Of a DNA stretch of 64,000 nucleotides, positions 1 through 14,000 are shown one piece after another. The position numbers were made by a program, and so were the translations under genes. The notes beneath the pieces were generated by a model. It searched no databases. It was given only the letters and a program-made list of their open reading frames with translations, and was not told the DNA's origin. The stretch spans positions 23,204,288 to 23,268,287 of the forward strand of contig CM069605.1 of NCBI GenBank assembly GCA_035771175.1, read 5' to 3'. Origin of the DNA: Paratinospora sagittata (taxonomy: Eukaryota > Streptophyta > Magnoliopsida > Ranunculales > Menispermaceae). Position 1 is the first letter of the stretch. Each line of letters starts with the position of its first letter.

Positions 1-1147
1 GAGCAAGCATAAGTGTCCAGATTTTTCTAGTCAGAAATATCAAATTTTTGTCTCAGACGTGGATAGCGCGCTATTGGGTTGTGTACCATGTTCTCTTTTA
101 GCAGGCTATAGGAGGTCGATATACACAAACCCGTGAGCTCGAGTTTTTCAGACTTTCCGATAGCGTGTTATCAAGGCCTATAGCGCGCTATTGCCCATCT
201 CACTAAAAATGGAAAGATCACTGCAACAGCTTTATAAGGAGTTATCAGAGGGGATAGCGCGCTGTAGATAATTTTCGAGAAAAACATATGTTTTATTATA
301 GAACCGTATCAGCGTGCTATCAACACTGATAGTGCGCTAGTGCCTTCTGGAAAATTTTGGCCAATTGCTGGATAGCCTTATTTTTGAAAAATTAATATTT
401 TGACACTTAAGAACCATTCCATTGACACAAAACATATTGATATAAGATTAATAATTTTTAAATAATTCGAATCTCATTGAAATTATGATTAAAACCTTTC
501 GAACATCATTTTTTCAAAATGAAATTCTATATCGAAGTGATTTTGAAGACTTTGCAATTTTCAGAGTTTTAGTGCTGAGATTGATCGAGATTTTACCTTA
601 CACACCAAAGATCAAACTAATGCATTAGACGTGAGATATGTCATCGTTCTTCGAGCTTGATCTTTTGTAAACTTCGAAAGCTATTGTCTGATGTGTTCTT
701 GATGCAATACAGGTGATGTGTTCGTTTTTGATGTGTTATCTTTCCGAGACCACTTCATATACGTACAGTTTAAAACAAAGGATAGCCTCTGGAAATCTAA
801 GCACAAAAGGAATAAAATGAAGAACTTGCCGAACATTGACGTTATCATCAAGACAGATTGCAATTTTGATTCAATTCGAGGCTTCTTCTCTTGGAAAACT
901 CTTTGGAAAGCTCAATCTAACTTGCAAAAATCATGTGTGTTGTATTTTTGAAAATCAGAGAATGAGTGTTTTATAAAATTAGAAGTTGCAGGTTAAAGAG
1001 CAAGAGAGTACAAAATGATTTGAATTCAAAACATTTTTCAATCTAAAGTTGTTTTGGGCGTGCGAGATAATGGGAATCATCTAGGGGTTAGTAGAAAATA
1101 TTTCAATAAAGATAACCTTGCAAAACTGTGTAAGGAATAGAAAAATC

Positions 1148-2294
1148 GAGCAAGCATAAGTGTCCAGATTTTTCTAGTCAGAAATATCAAATTTTTGTCT
1201 CAGACGTGGATAGCGCGCTATTGGGTTGTGTACCATGTTCTCTTTTAGCAGGCTATAGCAGGTCGATATACACAAACCCGTGAGCTCGAGTTTTTCAGAC
1301 TTTCCGATAGCGTGTTATCAAGGCCTATAGCGCGCTATTGCCCATCTCACTAAAAATGGAAAGATCACTGCAACAGCTTTATAAGGAGTTATCAGAGGGG
1401 ATAGCGCGCTGTAGATAATTTTCGAGAAAAACATATGTTTTATTATAGAACCGTATCAGCGTGCTATCAACACTGATAGTGCGCTAGTGCCTTCTGGAAA
1501 ATTTTGGCCAATTGCTGGATAGCCTTATTTTTGAAAAATTAATATTTTGACACTTAAGAACCATTCCATTGACACAAAACATATTGATATAAGATTAATA
1601 ATTTTTAAATAATTCGAATCTCATTGAAATTATGATTAAAACCTTTCGAACATCATTTTTTCAAAATGAAATTCTATATAGAAGTGATTTTGAAGACTTT
1701 GCAATTTTCAGAGTTTTAGTGCTGAGATTGATCGAGATTTTACCTTACACACCAAAGATCAAACTCATGTATTAGCTGTGAGATATGTCATCGTTCTTCG
1801 AGCTTGATCTTTTGTAGACTTGGAAAGCTATTGTTTGATGTGTTCTTGATGCAATACAGGTGATGTGTTCGTTTTTGATGTGTTATCTTTCCGAGACCAC
1901 TTCATATACGTACAGTTTAAAACAAAGGATAGCCTCTGGAAATCTAAGCACAAAAGGAATAAAATGAAGAACTTGCCGAACAATGACGTTATCATCAAGA
2001 CAGATTGCAATTTTGATTCAATTCGAGGCTTCTTCTCTTGGAAAACTCTTTCGAAAGCTCAATCTAACTTGCAAAAATCATGTGTGTTGTATTTTTGAAA
2101 ATCAGAGAATGAGTGTTTTATAAAATTAGAAGTTGCAGGTTAAAGAGCAAGAGAGTACAAAACGATTTGAATTCAAAACATTTTCCAATCTAAAGTTGTT
2201 TTGGGCGTGCGAGACAATGGGAATCATCTAGGTGTTAGTAGAAAATATTTCAATAAAGATAACCTTTCAAAACTGTGTAAGGAATAGAAAAATC
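1148..2294. repeat. Representative satellite monomer (1147 bp)
   Basis: One full unit, phased arbitrarily on GAGCAAGCATAAG, which recurs at 1, 1148 and 2295. In order it holds an AT-rich lead; a CG-bearing segment with six short dyads (1209-1488); a very AT-rich stretch around 1535-1615; and a 3' half around 1865-2098 that is open on both strands but lacks ATG starts. Two families of units exist. The W family carries CATATACGTACAG, CTCTGGAAATC and CTTGCCGAAC. The C family carries CATACACTTACAG, CTCTGCAAATC and CTTGCTGAAC. A few units are chimeric between the two. Confidence 0.9.
1209..1488. repeat. Cluster of six GATAGCGCGCTATC-like dyads inside each satellite unit (example)
   Basis: In this unit the dyads lie at 1209-1222, 1306-1319, 1326-1337, 1400-1413, 1454-1468 and 1475-1488. 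The best copies contain the perfect 10-bp palindrome TAGCGCGCTA. Two pairs (1306/1326 and 1454/1475) are spaced about 20 bp and belong to two related ~35-bp blocks, so the segment probably grew by internal duplication. The cluster recurs in all units, with single-base changes such as GCGCGTTA or a loss to TAGCGCTA. It concentrates the unit's CG dinucleotides. A protein-binding, hairpin or methylation role is inference only. Confidence 0.85.
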
Positions 2295-5200
2295 GAGCAA
2301 GCATAAGTGTCCAGATTTTTCTCGTCAGAAATATCAAATTTTTGTCTCAGACGTGGATAGCGCGCTATTGGGTTGTGTATCATGTTCTCTTTTAACAGGC
2401 TATAGCAGGTCGATATACACAAACCCGTGAGCTCGAGTTTTTCAGACTTTTCGATAGCGTGTTATCAAGGCCTATAGCGCGCTATTGCCCATCTCACTAA
2501 AAATGGGAAGATCACTGCAACAGCTTTATAAGGAGTTATCAGAGGGGATAACGCGCAGTAGATAATTTTCGAGAAAAACATATGTTTTATTATAAAACCC
2601 TATCAGCGTGCTATCAACACTGATAGTGCGCTAGTGCGTTCTGGAAAATTTTGGCCAATTGCTGGATAGCCTTATTTTTGAAAAATTTATATTTTGACAC
2701 TTAAGAACCATTCCATTGACACAAAACATATTGATATAAGATTAATAATTTTTAAATAATTCGAATCTCATTGAAATTATGATTAAAACCTTTCGAACAT
2801 CATTTTTTCAAAATGAAATACTATATCGAAGTGATTTTGAAGACTTTGCAATTTTCAGAGTTTTAGTGCTGAGATTGATCGAGATTTTACCCTACACACC
2901 AAAGATCAAACTAATGGATTAGACGTGAGATATGTCATCGTTCTTCGAGCTTGATCTTTTGTAGACTTCGAAAGCTATTGTTTGATGAGTTCTTGATGCA
3001 ATACAGGTGATGTGTTCGTTTTTGATGTGTTATCTTTCCGAGACCACTTCATATACGTACAGTTTAAAACAAAGGATAGCCTCTGGAAATCTAAGCACAA
3101 AAGGAATAAAATGAAGAACTTGCCGAACAATGACGTTATCATCAAGACAGATTGCAATTTTGATTCAATTCGAGGCTTCTTCTCTTGGAAAACTCTTTGG
3201 AAAGCTCAATCTAACTTGCAAAAATCATGTGTGTTGTATTTTTGAAAATCAGAGAATGAGTGTTTTATAAAATTAGAAGTTGCAGGTTAAAGAGCAAGAG
3301 AGTACAAAACGATTTGAATTCAAAACATTTTTCAATCTAAAGTTGTTTTGGGCGTGCGAGACAATGGGAATCATCTAGGTGTTAGTAGAAAATATTTCAA
3401 TAAAGATAACCTTGCAAAATAGTGTAAGGAATAGAAAAATCGAGCAAGCATAAGTGTCCAGATTTTTCTCGTCAGAAATATCAGATTTTTGTCTCAGACG
3501 TGGATAGCGCGTTATTGGGTTGTGTATCATGTTCTCGTTTAGCAGGCTATAGCAGGTCGATATACACAAACCCGTGAGCTCGAGTTTTTTAGACTTTCCG
3601 ATAGCGTGTTATCAAGGCCTATAGCGCGCTATTGCCGATCTCACTAAAAATGGAAAGATCACTGCAACAGCTTTATAAGGTATCAAAGGGAATAGCGCGC
3701 TATAGATAATTTTCGAGAAAAATGTATGTTTTATTATAGAACCCTATCAGCGTGCTATCAACACTGATAGTGCGCTAGTGCCTTCTGGAAAATTTTGGCC
3801 AATTGCTGGATAGCCTTATTTTTGAAAAATTTATATTTTGACACTTAAGAACCATTCCATTGACACAAAACATATTGATATAAGATTAATAATTTTTAAA
3901 TAATTTGAATCTCATTGAAATTATGATTAAAACCTTTCGAACATCATTTTATCAAAATGAAATACTATATCGAAGTGATTTTGAAGACTTTGCAATTTTC
4001 AGAGTTTTAGTGTCAGAGATTGATCGAGATTTTACCCTACACACCAAAGATCAAACTAATGCATTAGACGTGAGATATGTCATCGTTCTTCGAGCTTGAT
4101 CTTTTGTAGACTTCGAAAGCTATTGTTTGATGTGTTCTTGATGCAAAACAGGTGATGTGTTCGTTTTTGATGTGTTATCTTTCCGAGACCACTTCATACA
4201 CTTACAGTTTAAAACAAAGGATAGCCTCTGCAAATCTAAGCACAAAAGGAATAAAATGAAGAACTTGCTGAACAATGACGTTATCATCAAGACAGATTGC
4301 AATTTTGATTCAATTCGAGGCTTCTTCTCTTGGAAAACTCTTTGGAAAGCTCAATCTAACTTGCAAAAATCATGTGTGTTGTATTTTTGAAAATCAGAGA
4401 ATGAGTGTTTTATAAAATTAGAAGTTGCAGGTTAAAGAGCAAGAGAGTACAAAACGATTTGAATTCAAAACATTTTTCAATCTAAAGTTGTTTTAGGCGT
4501 GCGAGACAATGGGAATCATCTAGGTGTTAGTAGAAAATATTTCAATAAAGATAACCTTTCAAAACTGTGTAAGGAATAGAAAAATCGAGCAAGCATAAGT
4601 GTCCAGATTTTTCTCGTCAGAAATATCAAATTTTTGTCTCAGACGTGGATAGCGCGCTATTGGGTTGTGTACCATGTTCTCTTTTAGTAGGCTATAGCAG
4701 GTCGATATACATAAACCCGTGAGCTCGAGTTTTTCAGACTTTCCGATAGCGTGTTATCAAGGCCTATAGCGCGCTATTGCCCATCTCACTAAAAATGGAA
4801 AGATCACTGCAACAGCTTTATAAGGAGTTATCAGAGGGGATAGCGCGCTGTAGATAATTTTCGAGAAAAACATATGTTTTATTATAGAACCCTATCAGCG
4901 TGCTATCAACACTGATAGTGCGCAAGTGCCTTCTGGAAAATTTTGGCCAATTGCTGGATAGCCTTATTTTTGAAAAATTTATATTTTGACACTTAAGAAC
5001 CATTCCATTGACACAAAACATATTGATATAAGATTAATAATTTTTAAATAATTTGAATCTCATTGAAATTATGATTAAAACCTTTCGAACATCATTTTTC
5101 AAAATGAAATACTATATCGAAGTGATTTTGAAGACTTTGCAATTTTCAGAGTTTTAGTGCTGAGATTGATCGAGATTTTACCCTACACACCAAAGATCAA

Positions 5201-5302
5201 ACTAATGCATTAGACGTGAGATATGTCATCGTTCTTCGAGCTTGATCTTTTGTAGACTTCGAAACCTATTATTTGATGTGTTCTTGATGCAATACAGGTG
5301 AT

Positions 5303-8300
5303 GTGTTCGTTTTTGATGTGTTATCTTTCCGAGACCACTTCATATACGTACAGTTTAAAACAAAGGATAGCCTCTGGAAATCTAAGCACAAAAGGAATAA
5401 AATGAAGAACTTGCCGAACAATGACGTTATCATCAAGACAGATTGCAATTTTGATTCAATTCGAGGCTTCTTCTCTTGGAAAACTCTTTGGAAAGCTCAA
5501 TCTAACTTGCAAAAATCATGTGTGTTGTATTTTTGAAAATCAGAGAATGAGTGTTTTATAAAATTAGAAGTTGCAGGTTAAAGAGCAAGAGAGTACAAAA
5601 CGATTTGAATTCAAAACATTGTTCAATCTAAAGTTGTTTTGGGCATGGGAATCATCTAGGTGTTAGTAAAAAATATTTCAATAAAGATAACCTTTCAAAA
5701 CTGTGTAAGGAATAGAAAATCGAGCAAGCATAAATGTCCAGATTTTTCTCGTCAGAAATATCAAATTTTTGTCTCAGACGTGGATAGCGCGCTATTGGGT
5801 TGTGTACCATGTTCTCTTTTAGGAGGCTATAGCAGGTCGATATACACAAACCCGTGAGCTCGAGTTTTTCAGACTTTCCGATAGCGTGTTATCAAGGCCT
5901 ATAGCGCGCTATTGCCCATCTCACTAAAAATGGAAAGATCACTGCAACAGCTTTATAAGGAGTTATCAGAGGGGATAGCGCGCTGTAGATAATTTTCGAG
6001 AAAAACATATGTTTTATTATAGAACCCTATCAGCGTGCTATCAACACTGATAGTGCGCTAGTGCCTTCTGAAAAATTTTGGCCAATTGCTGGATAGCCTT
6101 ATTTTTGAAAAATTAATATTTTGACACTTAAGAACCATTCCATTGACACAAAACATATTGATATAAGATTAATAATTTTTAAATAATTCAAATCTCTTTG
6201 AAATTATGATTAAAACCTTTCGAACATCATTTTTTCAAAATGAAATACTATATAGAAGTGATTTTCAACACTTTGCAATTTTCAGAGTTTTAGTGCTGAG
6301 ATTGATCGAGATTTTACCCTACACACCAAAGATCAAACTAATGCATTAGACGTGAGATATGTCATCGTTCTTCGAGCTTGATCTTTTGTAGACTTCGAAA
6401 GCTATTGTTTGATGTGTTCTTGATGCAATACAGGTGATGTGTTCGTTTTTGATGTGTTATCTTTCCGAGACCACTTCGTACACTTACAGTTTAAAACAAA
6501 GGATAGCCTCTGCAAATCTAAGCACAAAAGGAATAAAATGAAGAACTTGCTGAACAATGACGTTATCATCAAGACAGATTGCAATTTTGATTCAATTCGA
6601 GGCTTCTTCTCTTGGAAAACTCTTTGGAAAGCTCAATCTAGCATGCAAAAATCATGTGTGTTGTATTTTTGAAAATCAGAGAATGAGTGTTTTATAAAAT
6701 TAGAAGTTGCAGGTTAAAGAGCAAGAGAGTACAAAACTATTTGAATTCAAAACATTTTTCAATCTAAACTTGTTTTGGGCGTGCGAGACAATAGGAATCA
6801 TCTAGGTGTTAGTAGAAAATATTTCAATAAAGATAACCTTTCAAAACTGTGTAAGGAATAGAAAAATCGAGCAAGCATAAGTGTCCAGATTTTTCTCGTC
6901 AGAAATATCATATTTTTGTCTCAGACGTGGATAGCGCTATTGGGTTGTGTATCATGTTCTCTTTTAGCAGGCTATAGCAGGTCGATATACACAAACCCGT
7001 GAGCTCGAGTTTTTCAGACTTTCCGATAGCGTGTTATCAAGGCCTATAGCGCGCTATTACCCATCTCACTAAAAATGGAAAGATCACTGCAACAGCTTTA
7101 TAAGGAGTTATCAGAGGGGATAGCGCGCTATAGATAATTTTCGAGAAAAACATATGTTTTATTATAGAACCCTATCAGCGTGCTATCAACACTGATAGTA
7201 CGCTAGTGCCTTCTGAAAAATTTTGGCCAATTGCTGGATAGCCTTATTTTTGAAAAATTACTATTTTGACACTAAAGAACCATTCCATTGACACAAAACA
7301 TATTGATATAAGATTAATAATTTTTAAATAATTCGAATCTCATTGAAATTATGATTAAAACCTTTCGAACATCATTTTTTCAAAATGAAATACTATATCG
7401 AAGTGATTTTGAAGACTTTGCAATTTTCAGAGTTTTAGTGCTGAGATTGATCGAGATTTTACCCTACACACCAAAGATCAAACTAATGCATTAGACGTGA
7501 GATATGTCATCGTTCTTCGAGCTTGATCTTTTGTAGACTTCGAAACCTATTATTTGATGTGTTCTTGATGCAATACAGGTGATGTGTTCGTTTTTGATGT
7601 GTTATCTTTCCGAGACCACTTCATATACGTACAATTTAAAACAAAGGATAGCCTCTGGAAATCTAAGCACAAAAGGAATAAAATGAAGAACTTGCCGAAC
7701 AATGACGTTATCATCAAGACAGATTGCAATTTTGATTCAATTCGAGGCTTCTTCTCTTGGAAAACTCTTTGGAAAGCTCAATCTAACTTGCAAAAATCAT
7801 GTGTGTTGTATTTTTGAAAATCAGAGAATGAGTGTTTTATAAAATTAGAAGTTGCAGGTTAAAGAGCAAGAGAGTACAAAACGATTTGAATTCAAAACAT
7901 TGTTCAATCTAAAGTTGTTTTGGGCATGGGAATCATCTAGGTGTTAGTAAAAAATATTTCAATAAAGATAACCTTTCAAAACTGTGTAAGGAATAGAAAA
8001 TCGAGCAAGCATAAATGTCCAGATTTTTCTCGTCAGAAATATCAAATTTTTGTCTCAGACGTGGATAGCGCGCTATTGGGTTGTGTACCATGTTCTCTTT
8101 TAGGAGGCTATAGCAGGTCGATATACACAAACCCGTGAGCTCGAGTTTTTCAGACTTTCCGATAGCGTGTTATCAAGGCCTATAGCGCGCTATTGCCCAT
8201 CTCACTAAAAATGGAAAGATCACTGCAACAGCTTTATAAGGAGTTATCAGAGGGGATAGCGCGCTGTAGATAATTTTCGAGAAAAACATATGTTTTATTA

Positions 8301-9864
8301 TAGAACCCTATCAGCGTGCTATCAACACTGATAGTGCGCTAGTGCCTTCTGAAAAATTTTGGCCAATTGCTGGATAGCCTTATTTTTGAAAAATTAATAT
8401 TTTGACACTTAAGAACCATTCCATTGACACAAAACATATTGATATAAGATTAATAATTTTTAAATAATTCAAATCACTTTGAAATTATGATTAAAACCTT
8501 TCGAACATCATTTTTTCAAAATGAAATACTATATAGAAGTGATTTTCAACACTTTGCAATTTTCAGAGTTTTAGTGCTGAGATTGATCGAGATTTTACCC
8601 TACACACCAAAGATCAAACTAATGCATTAGACGTGAGATATGTCATCGTTCTTCGAGCTTGATCTTTTGTAGACTTCGAAAGCTATTGTTTGATGTGTTC
8701 TTGATGCAATACAGGTGATGTGTTCGTTTTTGATGTGTTATCTTTCCGAGACCACTTCGTACACTTACAGTTTAAAACAAAGGATAGCCTCTGCAAATCT
8801 AAGCACAAAAGGAATAAAATGAAGAACTTGCTGAACAATGACGTTATCATCAAGACAGATTGCAATTTTGATTCAATTCGAGGCTTCTTCTCTTGGAAAA
8901 CTCTTTGGAAAGCTCAATCTAGCATGCAAAAATCATGTGTGTTGTATTTTTGAAAATCAGAGAATGAGTGTTTTATAAAATTAGAAGTTGCAGGTTAAAG
9001 AGCAAGAGAGTACAAAACTATTTGAATTCAAAACATTTTTCAATCTAAACTTGTTTTGGGCGTGCGAGACAATAGGAATCATCTAGGTGTTAGTAGAAAA
9101 TATTTCAATAAGGATAACCTTTCAAAACTGTGTAAGGAATAGAAAAATCGAGCAAGCATAAGTGTCCAGATTTTTCTCGTCAGAAATATCATATTTTTGT
9201 CTCAGACGTGGATAGCGCTATTGGGTTGTGTATCATGTTCTCTTTTAGCAGGCTATAGCAGGTCGATATACACAAACCCGTGAGCTCGAGTTTTTCAGAC
9301 TTTCCGATAGCGTGTTATCAAGGCCTATAGCGCGCTATTACCCATCTCACTAAAAATGGAAAGATCACTGCAACAGCTTTATAAGGAGTTATCAGAGGGG
9401 ATAGCGCGCTATAGATAATTTTCGAGAAAAACATATGTTTTATTATAGAACCCTATCAGCGTGCTATCAACACTGATAGTACGCTAGTGCCTTCTGAAAA
9501 ATTTTGGCCAATTGCTGAATAGCCTTATTTTTGAAAAATTACTATTTTGACACTAAAGAACCATTCCATTGACACAAAACATATTGATATAAGATTAATA
9601 ATTTTTAAATAATTCGAATCTCATTGAAATTATGATTAAAACCTTTCGAACATCATTTTTTCAAAATGAAATACTATATCGAAGTGATTTTGAAGACTTT
9701 GCAATTTTCAGAGTTTTAGTGCTGAGATTGATCGAGATTTTACCCTACACACCAAAGATCAAACTAATGCATTAGACGTGAGATATGTCATCGTTCTTCG
9801 AGCTTGATCTTTTGTAGACTTCTAAAGCTATTGTTTGATGTGTTCTTGATGCAATACAGGTGAT
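5303..9864. repeat. Tandem duplication of a 2281-bp satellite dimer
   Basis: Units at 5303 and 6439 are repeated at 7584 and 8720, shifted by exactly 2281 bp. Both copies share the 10-bp deletion (GGGCATGGG near 5642 and 7922), the CCTATTATTTG variant and the CTTCGTACAC variant. I noticed only isolated differences, such as AAATCTCTTT near 6188 versus AAATCACTTT near 8470, and AAAGATAACC near 6828 versus AAGGATAACC near 9110. The true breakpoints lie somewhat left of the landmark positions given here. Confidence 0.85.
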
Positions 9865-11011
9865 GTGTTCGTTTTTGATGTGTTATCTTTCCGAGACCAC
9901 TTCATATACGTACAGTTTAAAACAAAGGATAGCCTCTGGAAATCTAAGCACAAAAGGAATAAAATGAAGAACTTGCCGAACAATGACGTTATCATCAAGA
10001 CAGATTGCAATTTTGATTCAATTCGAGGCTTCTTCTCTTGGAAAACTCTTTGGAAAGCTCAATCTAACTTGCAAAAATCATGTGTGTTGTATTTTTGAAA
10101 ATCAGAGAATGAGTGTTTTATAAAATTAGAAGTTGCAGGTTAAAGAGCAAGAGAGTACAAAATGATTTGAATTCAAAACATTTTTCAATCTAAAGTTGTT
10201 TTGGGCGTGCGAGATAATGGGAATCATCTAGGGGTTAGTAGAAAATATTTCAATAAAGATAACCTTGCAAAACTGTGTAAGGAATAGAAAAATCGAGCAA
10301 GCATAAGTGTCCAGATTTTTCTAGTCAGAAATATCAAATTTTTGTCTCAGACGTGGATAGCGCGCTATTGGGTTGTGTACCATGTTCTCTTTTAGCAGGC
10401 TATAGCAGGTCGATATACACAAACCCGTGAGCTCGAGTTTTTCAGACTTTCCGATAGCGTGTTATCAAGGCCTATAGCGCGCTATTGCCCATCTCACTAA
10501 AAATGGAAAGATCACTGCAACAGCTTTATAAGGAGTTATCAGAGGGGATAGCGCGCTGTAGATAATTTTCGAGAAAAACATATGTTTTATTATAGAACCG
10601 TATCACCGTGCTATCAACACTGATAGTGCGCTAGTGCCTTCTGGAAAATTTTGGCCAATTGCTGGATAGCCTTATTTTTGAAAAATTAATATTTTGGCAC
10701 TTAAGAACCATTCCATTGACACAAAACATATTGATATAAGATTAATAATTTTTAAATAATTCGAATCTCATTGAAATTATGATTAAAACCTTTCGAACAT
10801 CATTTTTTCAAAATGAAATTCTATATCGAAGTGATTTTGAAGACTTTGCAATTTTCAGAGTTTTAGTGCTGAGATTGATCGAGATTTTACCTTACACACC
10901 AAAGATCAAACTAATGCATTAGACGTGAGATATGTCATCGTTCTTCGAGCTTGATCTTTTGTAGACTTCGAAAGCTATTGTTTGATGTGTTCTTGATGCA
11001 ATACAGGTGAT

Positions 11012-14000
11012 GTGTTTGTTTTTGATGTGTTATCTTTCCGAGACCACTTCATATACGTACAGTTTAAAACAAAGGATAGCCTCTGGAAATCTAAGCACAA
11101 AAGGAATAAAATGAAGAACTTGCCGAACAATGACGTTATCATCAAGACAGATTGCAATTTTGATTCAATTCGAGGCTTCTTCTCTTGGAAAACTCTTTGG
11201 AAAGCTCAATCTAACTTGCAAAAATCATGTGTGTTGTATTTTTGAAAATCAGAGAATGAGTGTTTTATAAAATTAGAAGTTGCAGGTTAAAGAGCAAGAG
11301 AGTACAAAATGATTTGAATTCAAAACATTTTTCAATCTAAAGTTGTTTTGGGCGTGCGAGATAATGGGAATCATCTAGGGGTTAGTAGAAAATATTTCAA
11401 TAAAGATAACCTTGCAAAACTGTGTAAGGAATAGAAAAATCGAGCAAGCATAAGTGTCCAGATTTTTCTAGTCAGAAATATCAAATTTTTGTCTCAGACG
11501 TGGATAGCGCGCTATTGGGTTGTGTACCATGTTCTCTTTTAGCAGGCTATAGCAGGTCGATATACACAAACCCGTGAGCTCGAGTTTTTCAGACTTTCTG
11601 ATAGCGTGTTATCAAGGCCTATAGCGCGCTATTGCCCATCTCACTAAAAATGGAAAGATCACTGCAACAGCTTTATAAGGAGTTATCAGAGGGGATAGCG
11701 CGCTGTAGATAATTTTCGAGAAAAACATATGTTTTATTATAGAACCGTATCACCGTGCTATCAACACTGATAGTGCGCTAGTGCCTTCTGGAAAATTTTG
11801 GCCAATTGCTGGATAGCCTTATTTTTGAAAAATTAATATTTTGACACTTAAGAACCATTCCATTGACACAAAACATATTGATATAAGATTAATAATTTTT
11901 AAATAATTCGAATCTCATTGAAATTATGATTAAAACCTTTCGAACATCATTTTTTCAAAATGAAATTCTATATCGAAGTGATTTTGAAGACTTTGCAATT
12001 TTCAGAGTTTTAGTGCTGAGATTGATCGAGATTTTACCTTACACACCAAAGATCAAACTCATGTATTAGACGTGAGATATGTCATCGTTCTTCGAGCTTG
12101 ATCTTTTGTAGACTTCGAAAGCTATTGTTTGATGTGTTCTTGATGCAATACAGGTGATGTGTTCGTTTTTGATGTGTTATCTTTCCGAGACCACTTCATA
12201 TACGTATAGTTTAAAACAAAGGATAGCCTCTGGAAATCTAAGCACAAAAGGAATAAAATGAAGAACTTGCCGAACAATGACGTTATCATCAAGACAGATT
12301 GCAATTTTGATTCAATTCGAGGCTTCTTCTCTTGGAAAACTCTTTGGAAAGCTCAATCTAACTTGCAAAAATCATGTGTGTTGTATTTTTGAAAATCAGA
12401 GAATGAGTGTTTTATAAAATTAGAAGTTGCAGGTTAAAGAGCAAGAGAGTACAAAACGATTTGAATTCAAAACATTTTCCAATCTAAAGTTGTTTTGGGC
12501 GTGCGAGACAATGGGAATCATCTAGGTGTTAGTAGAAAATATTTCAATAAAGATAACCTTTCAAAACTGTGTAAGGAATAGAAAAATCGAGCAAGCATAA
12601 GTGTCCAGATTTTTCTCGTCAGAAATATCAAATTTTTGTCTCAGACGTGGATAGCGCGCTATTGGGTTGTGTATCATGTTCTCTTTTAACAGGCTATAGC
12701 AGGTCAATATACACAAACCCGTGAGCTCGAGTTTTTCAGACTTTCCGATAGCGTGTTATCAAGGCCTATAGCGCGCTATTGCCCATCTCACTAAAAATGG
12801 AAAGATCACTGCAACAGCTTTATAAGGAGTTATCAGAGGGGATAACGCGCAGTACATAATTTTCGAGAAAAACATATGTTTTATTATAAAACCCTATCAG
12901 CGTGCTATCAACACTGATAGTGCGCTAGTGCGTTCTGGAAAATTTTGGCCAATTGCTGGATAGCCTTATTTTTGAAAAATTTATATTTTGACACTTAAGA
13001 ACCATTCCATTGACACAAAACATATTGATATAAGATTAATAATTTTTAAATAATTCGAATCTCATTGAAATTATGATTAAAACCTTTCGAACATCATTTT
13101 TTCAAAATGAAATACTATATCGAAGTGATTTTGAAGACTTTGCAATTTTCAGAGTTTTAGTGCTGAGATTGATCGAGATTTTACCCTACACACCAAAGAT
13201 CAAACTAATGGATTAGACGTGAGATATGTCATCGTTCTTCGAGCTTGATCTTTTGTAGACTTCGAAAGCTATTGTTTGATGAGTTCTTGATGCAATACAG
13301 GTGATGTGTTCGTTTTTGATGTGTTATCTTTCCGAGACCACTTCATATACGTACAGTTTAAAACAAAGGATAGCCTCTGGAAATCTAAGCACAAAAGGAA
13401 TAAAATGAAGAACTTGCCGAACAATGACGTTATCATCAAGACAGATTGCAATTTTGATTCAATTCGAGGCTTCTTCTCTTGGAAAACTCTTTGGAAAGCT
13501 CAATCTAACTTGCAAAAATCATGTGTGTTGTATTTTTGAAAATCAGAGAATGAGTGTTTTATAAAATTAGAAGTTGCAGGTTAAAGAGCAAGAGAGTACA
13601 AAACGATTTGAATTCAAAACATTTTTCAATCTAAAGTTGTTTTGGGCGTGCGAGACAATGGGAATCATCTAGGTGTTAGTAGAAAATATTTCAATAAAGA
13701 TAACCTTGCAAAATAGTGTAAGGAATAGAAAAATCGAGCAAGCATAAGTGTCCAGATTTTTCTCGTCAGAAATATCAGATTTTTGTCTCAGACGTGGATA
13801 GCGCGTTATTGGGTTGTGTATCATGTTCTCGTTTAGCAGGCTATAGCAGGTCGATATACACAAACCCGTGAGCTCGAGTTTTTCAGACTTTCCGATAGCG
13901 TGTTATCAAGGCCTATAGCGCGCTATTGCCGATCTCACTAAAAATGGAAAGATCACTGCAACAGCTTTATAAGGTATCAAAGGGAATAGCGCGCTATAGA

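Noticed and set aside
681..863. 60-codon minus-strand frame recurring in the satellite, hydrophobic near its start
   Set aside because: It starts at TTG, lies antisense to the other frame, and simply repeats with the satellite. The hydrophobic run follows from AT-rich codons.
718..951. 77-codon open frame recurring in almost every satellite unit (plus strand)
   Set aside because: It begins with GTG in nearly all copies, has no recognisable domain, and is conserved only as much as the whole homogenised unit. An overlapping antisense frame is equally kept, so openness is not evidence of coding.
3375..3569. 64/65-codon frames across the dyad segment of some units
   Set aside because: They start at GTG or TTG, appear or vanish with single-base unit variants, and show no domain.
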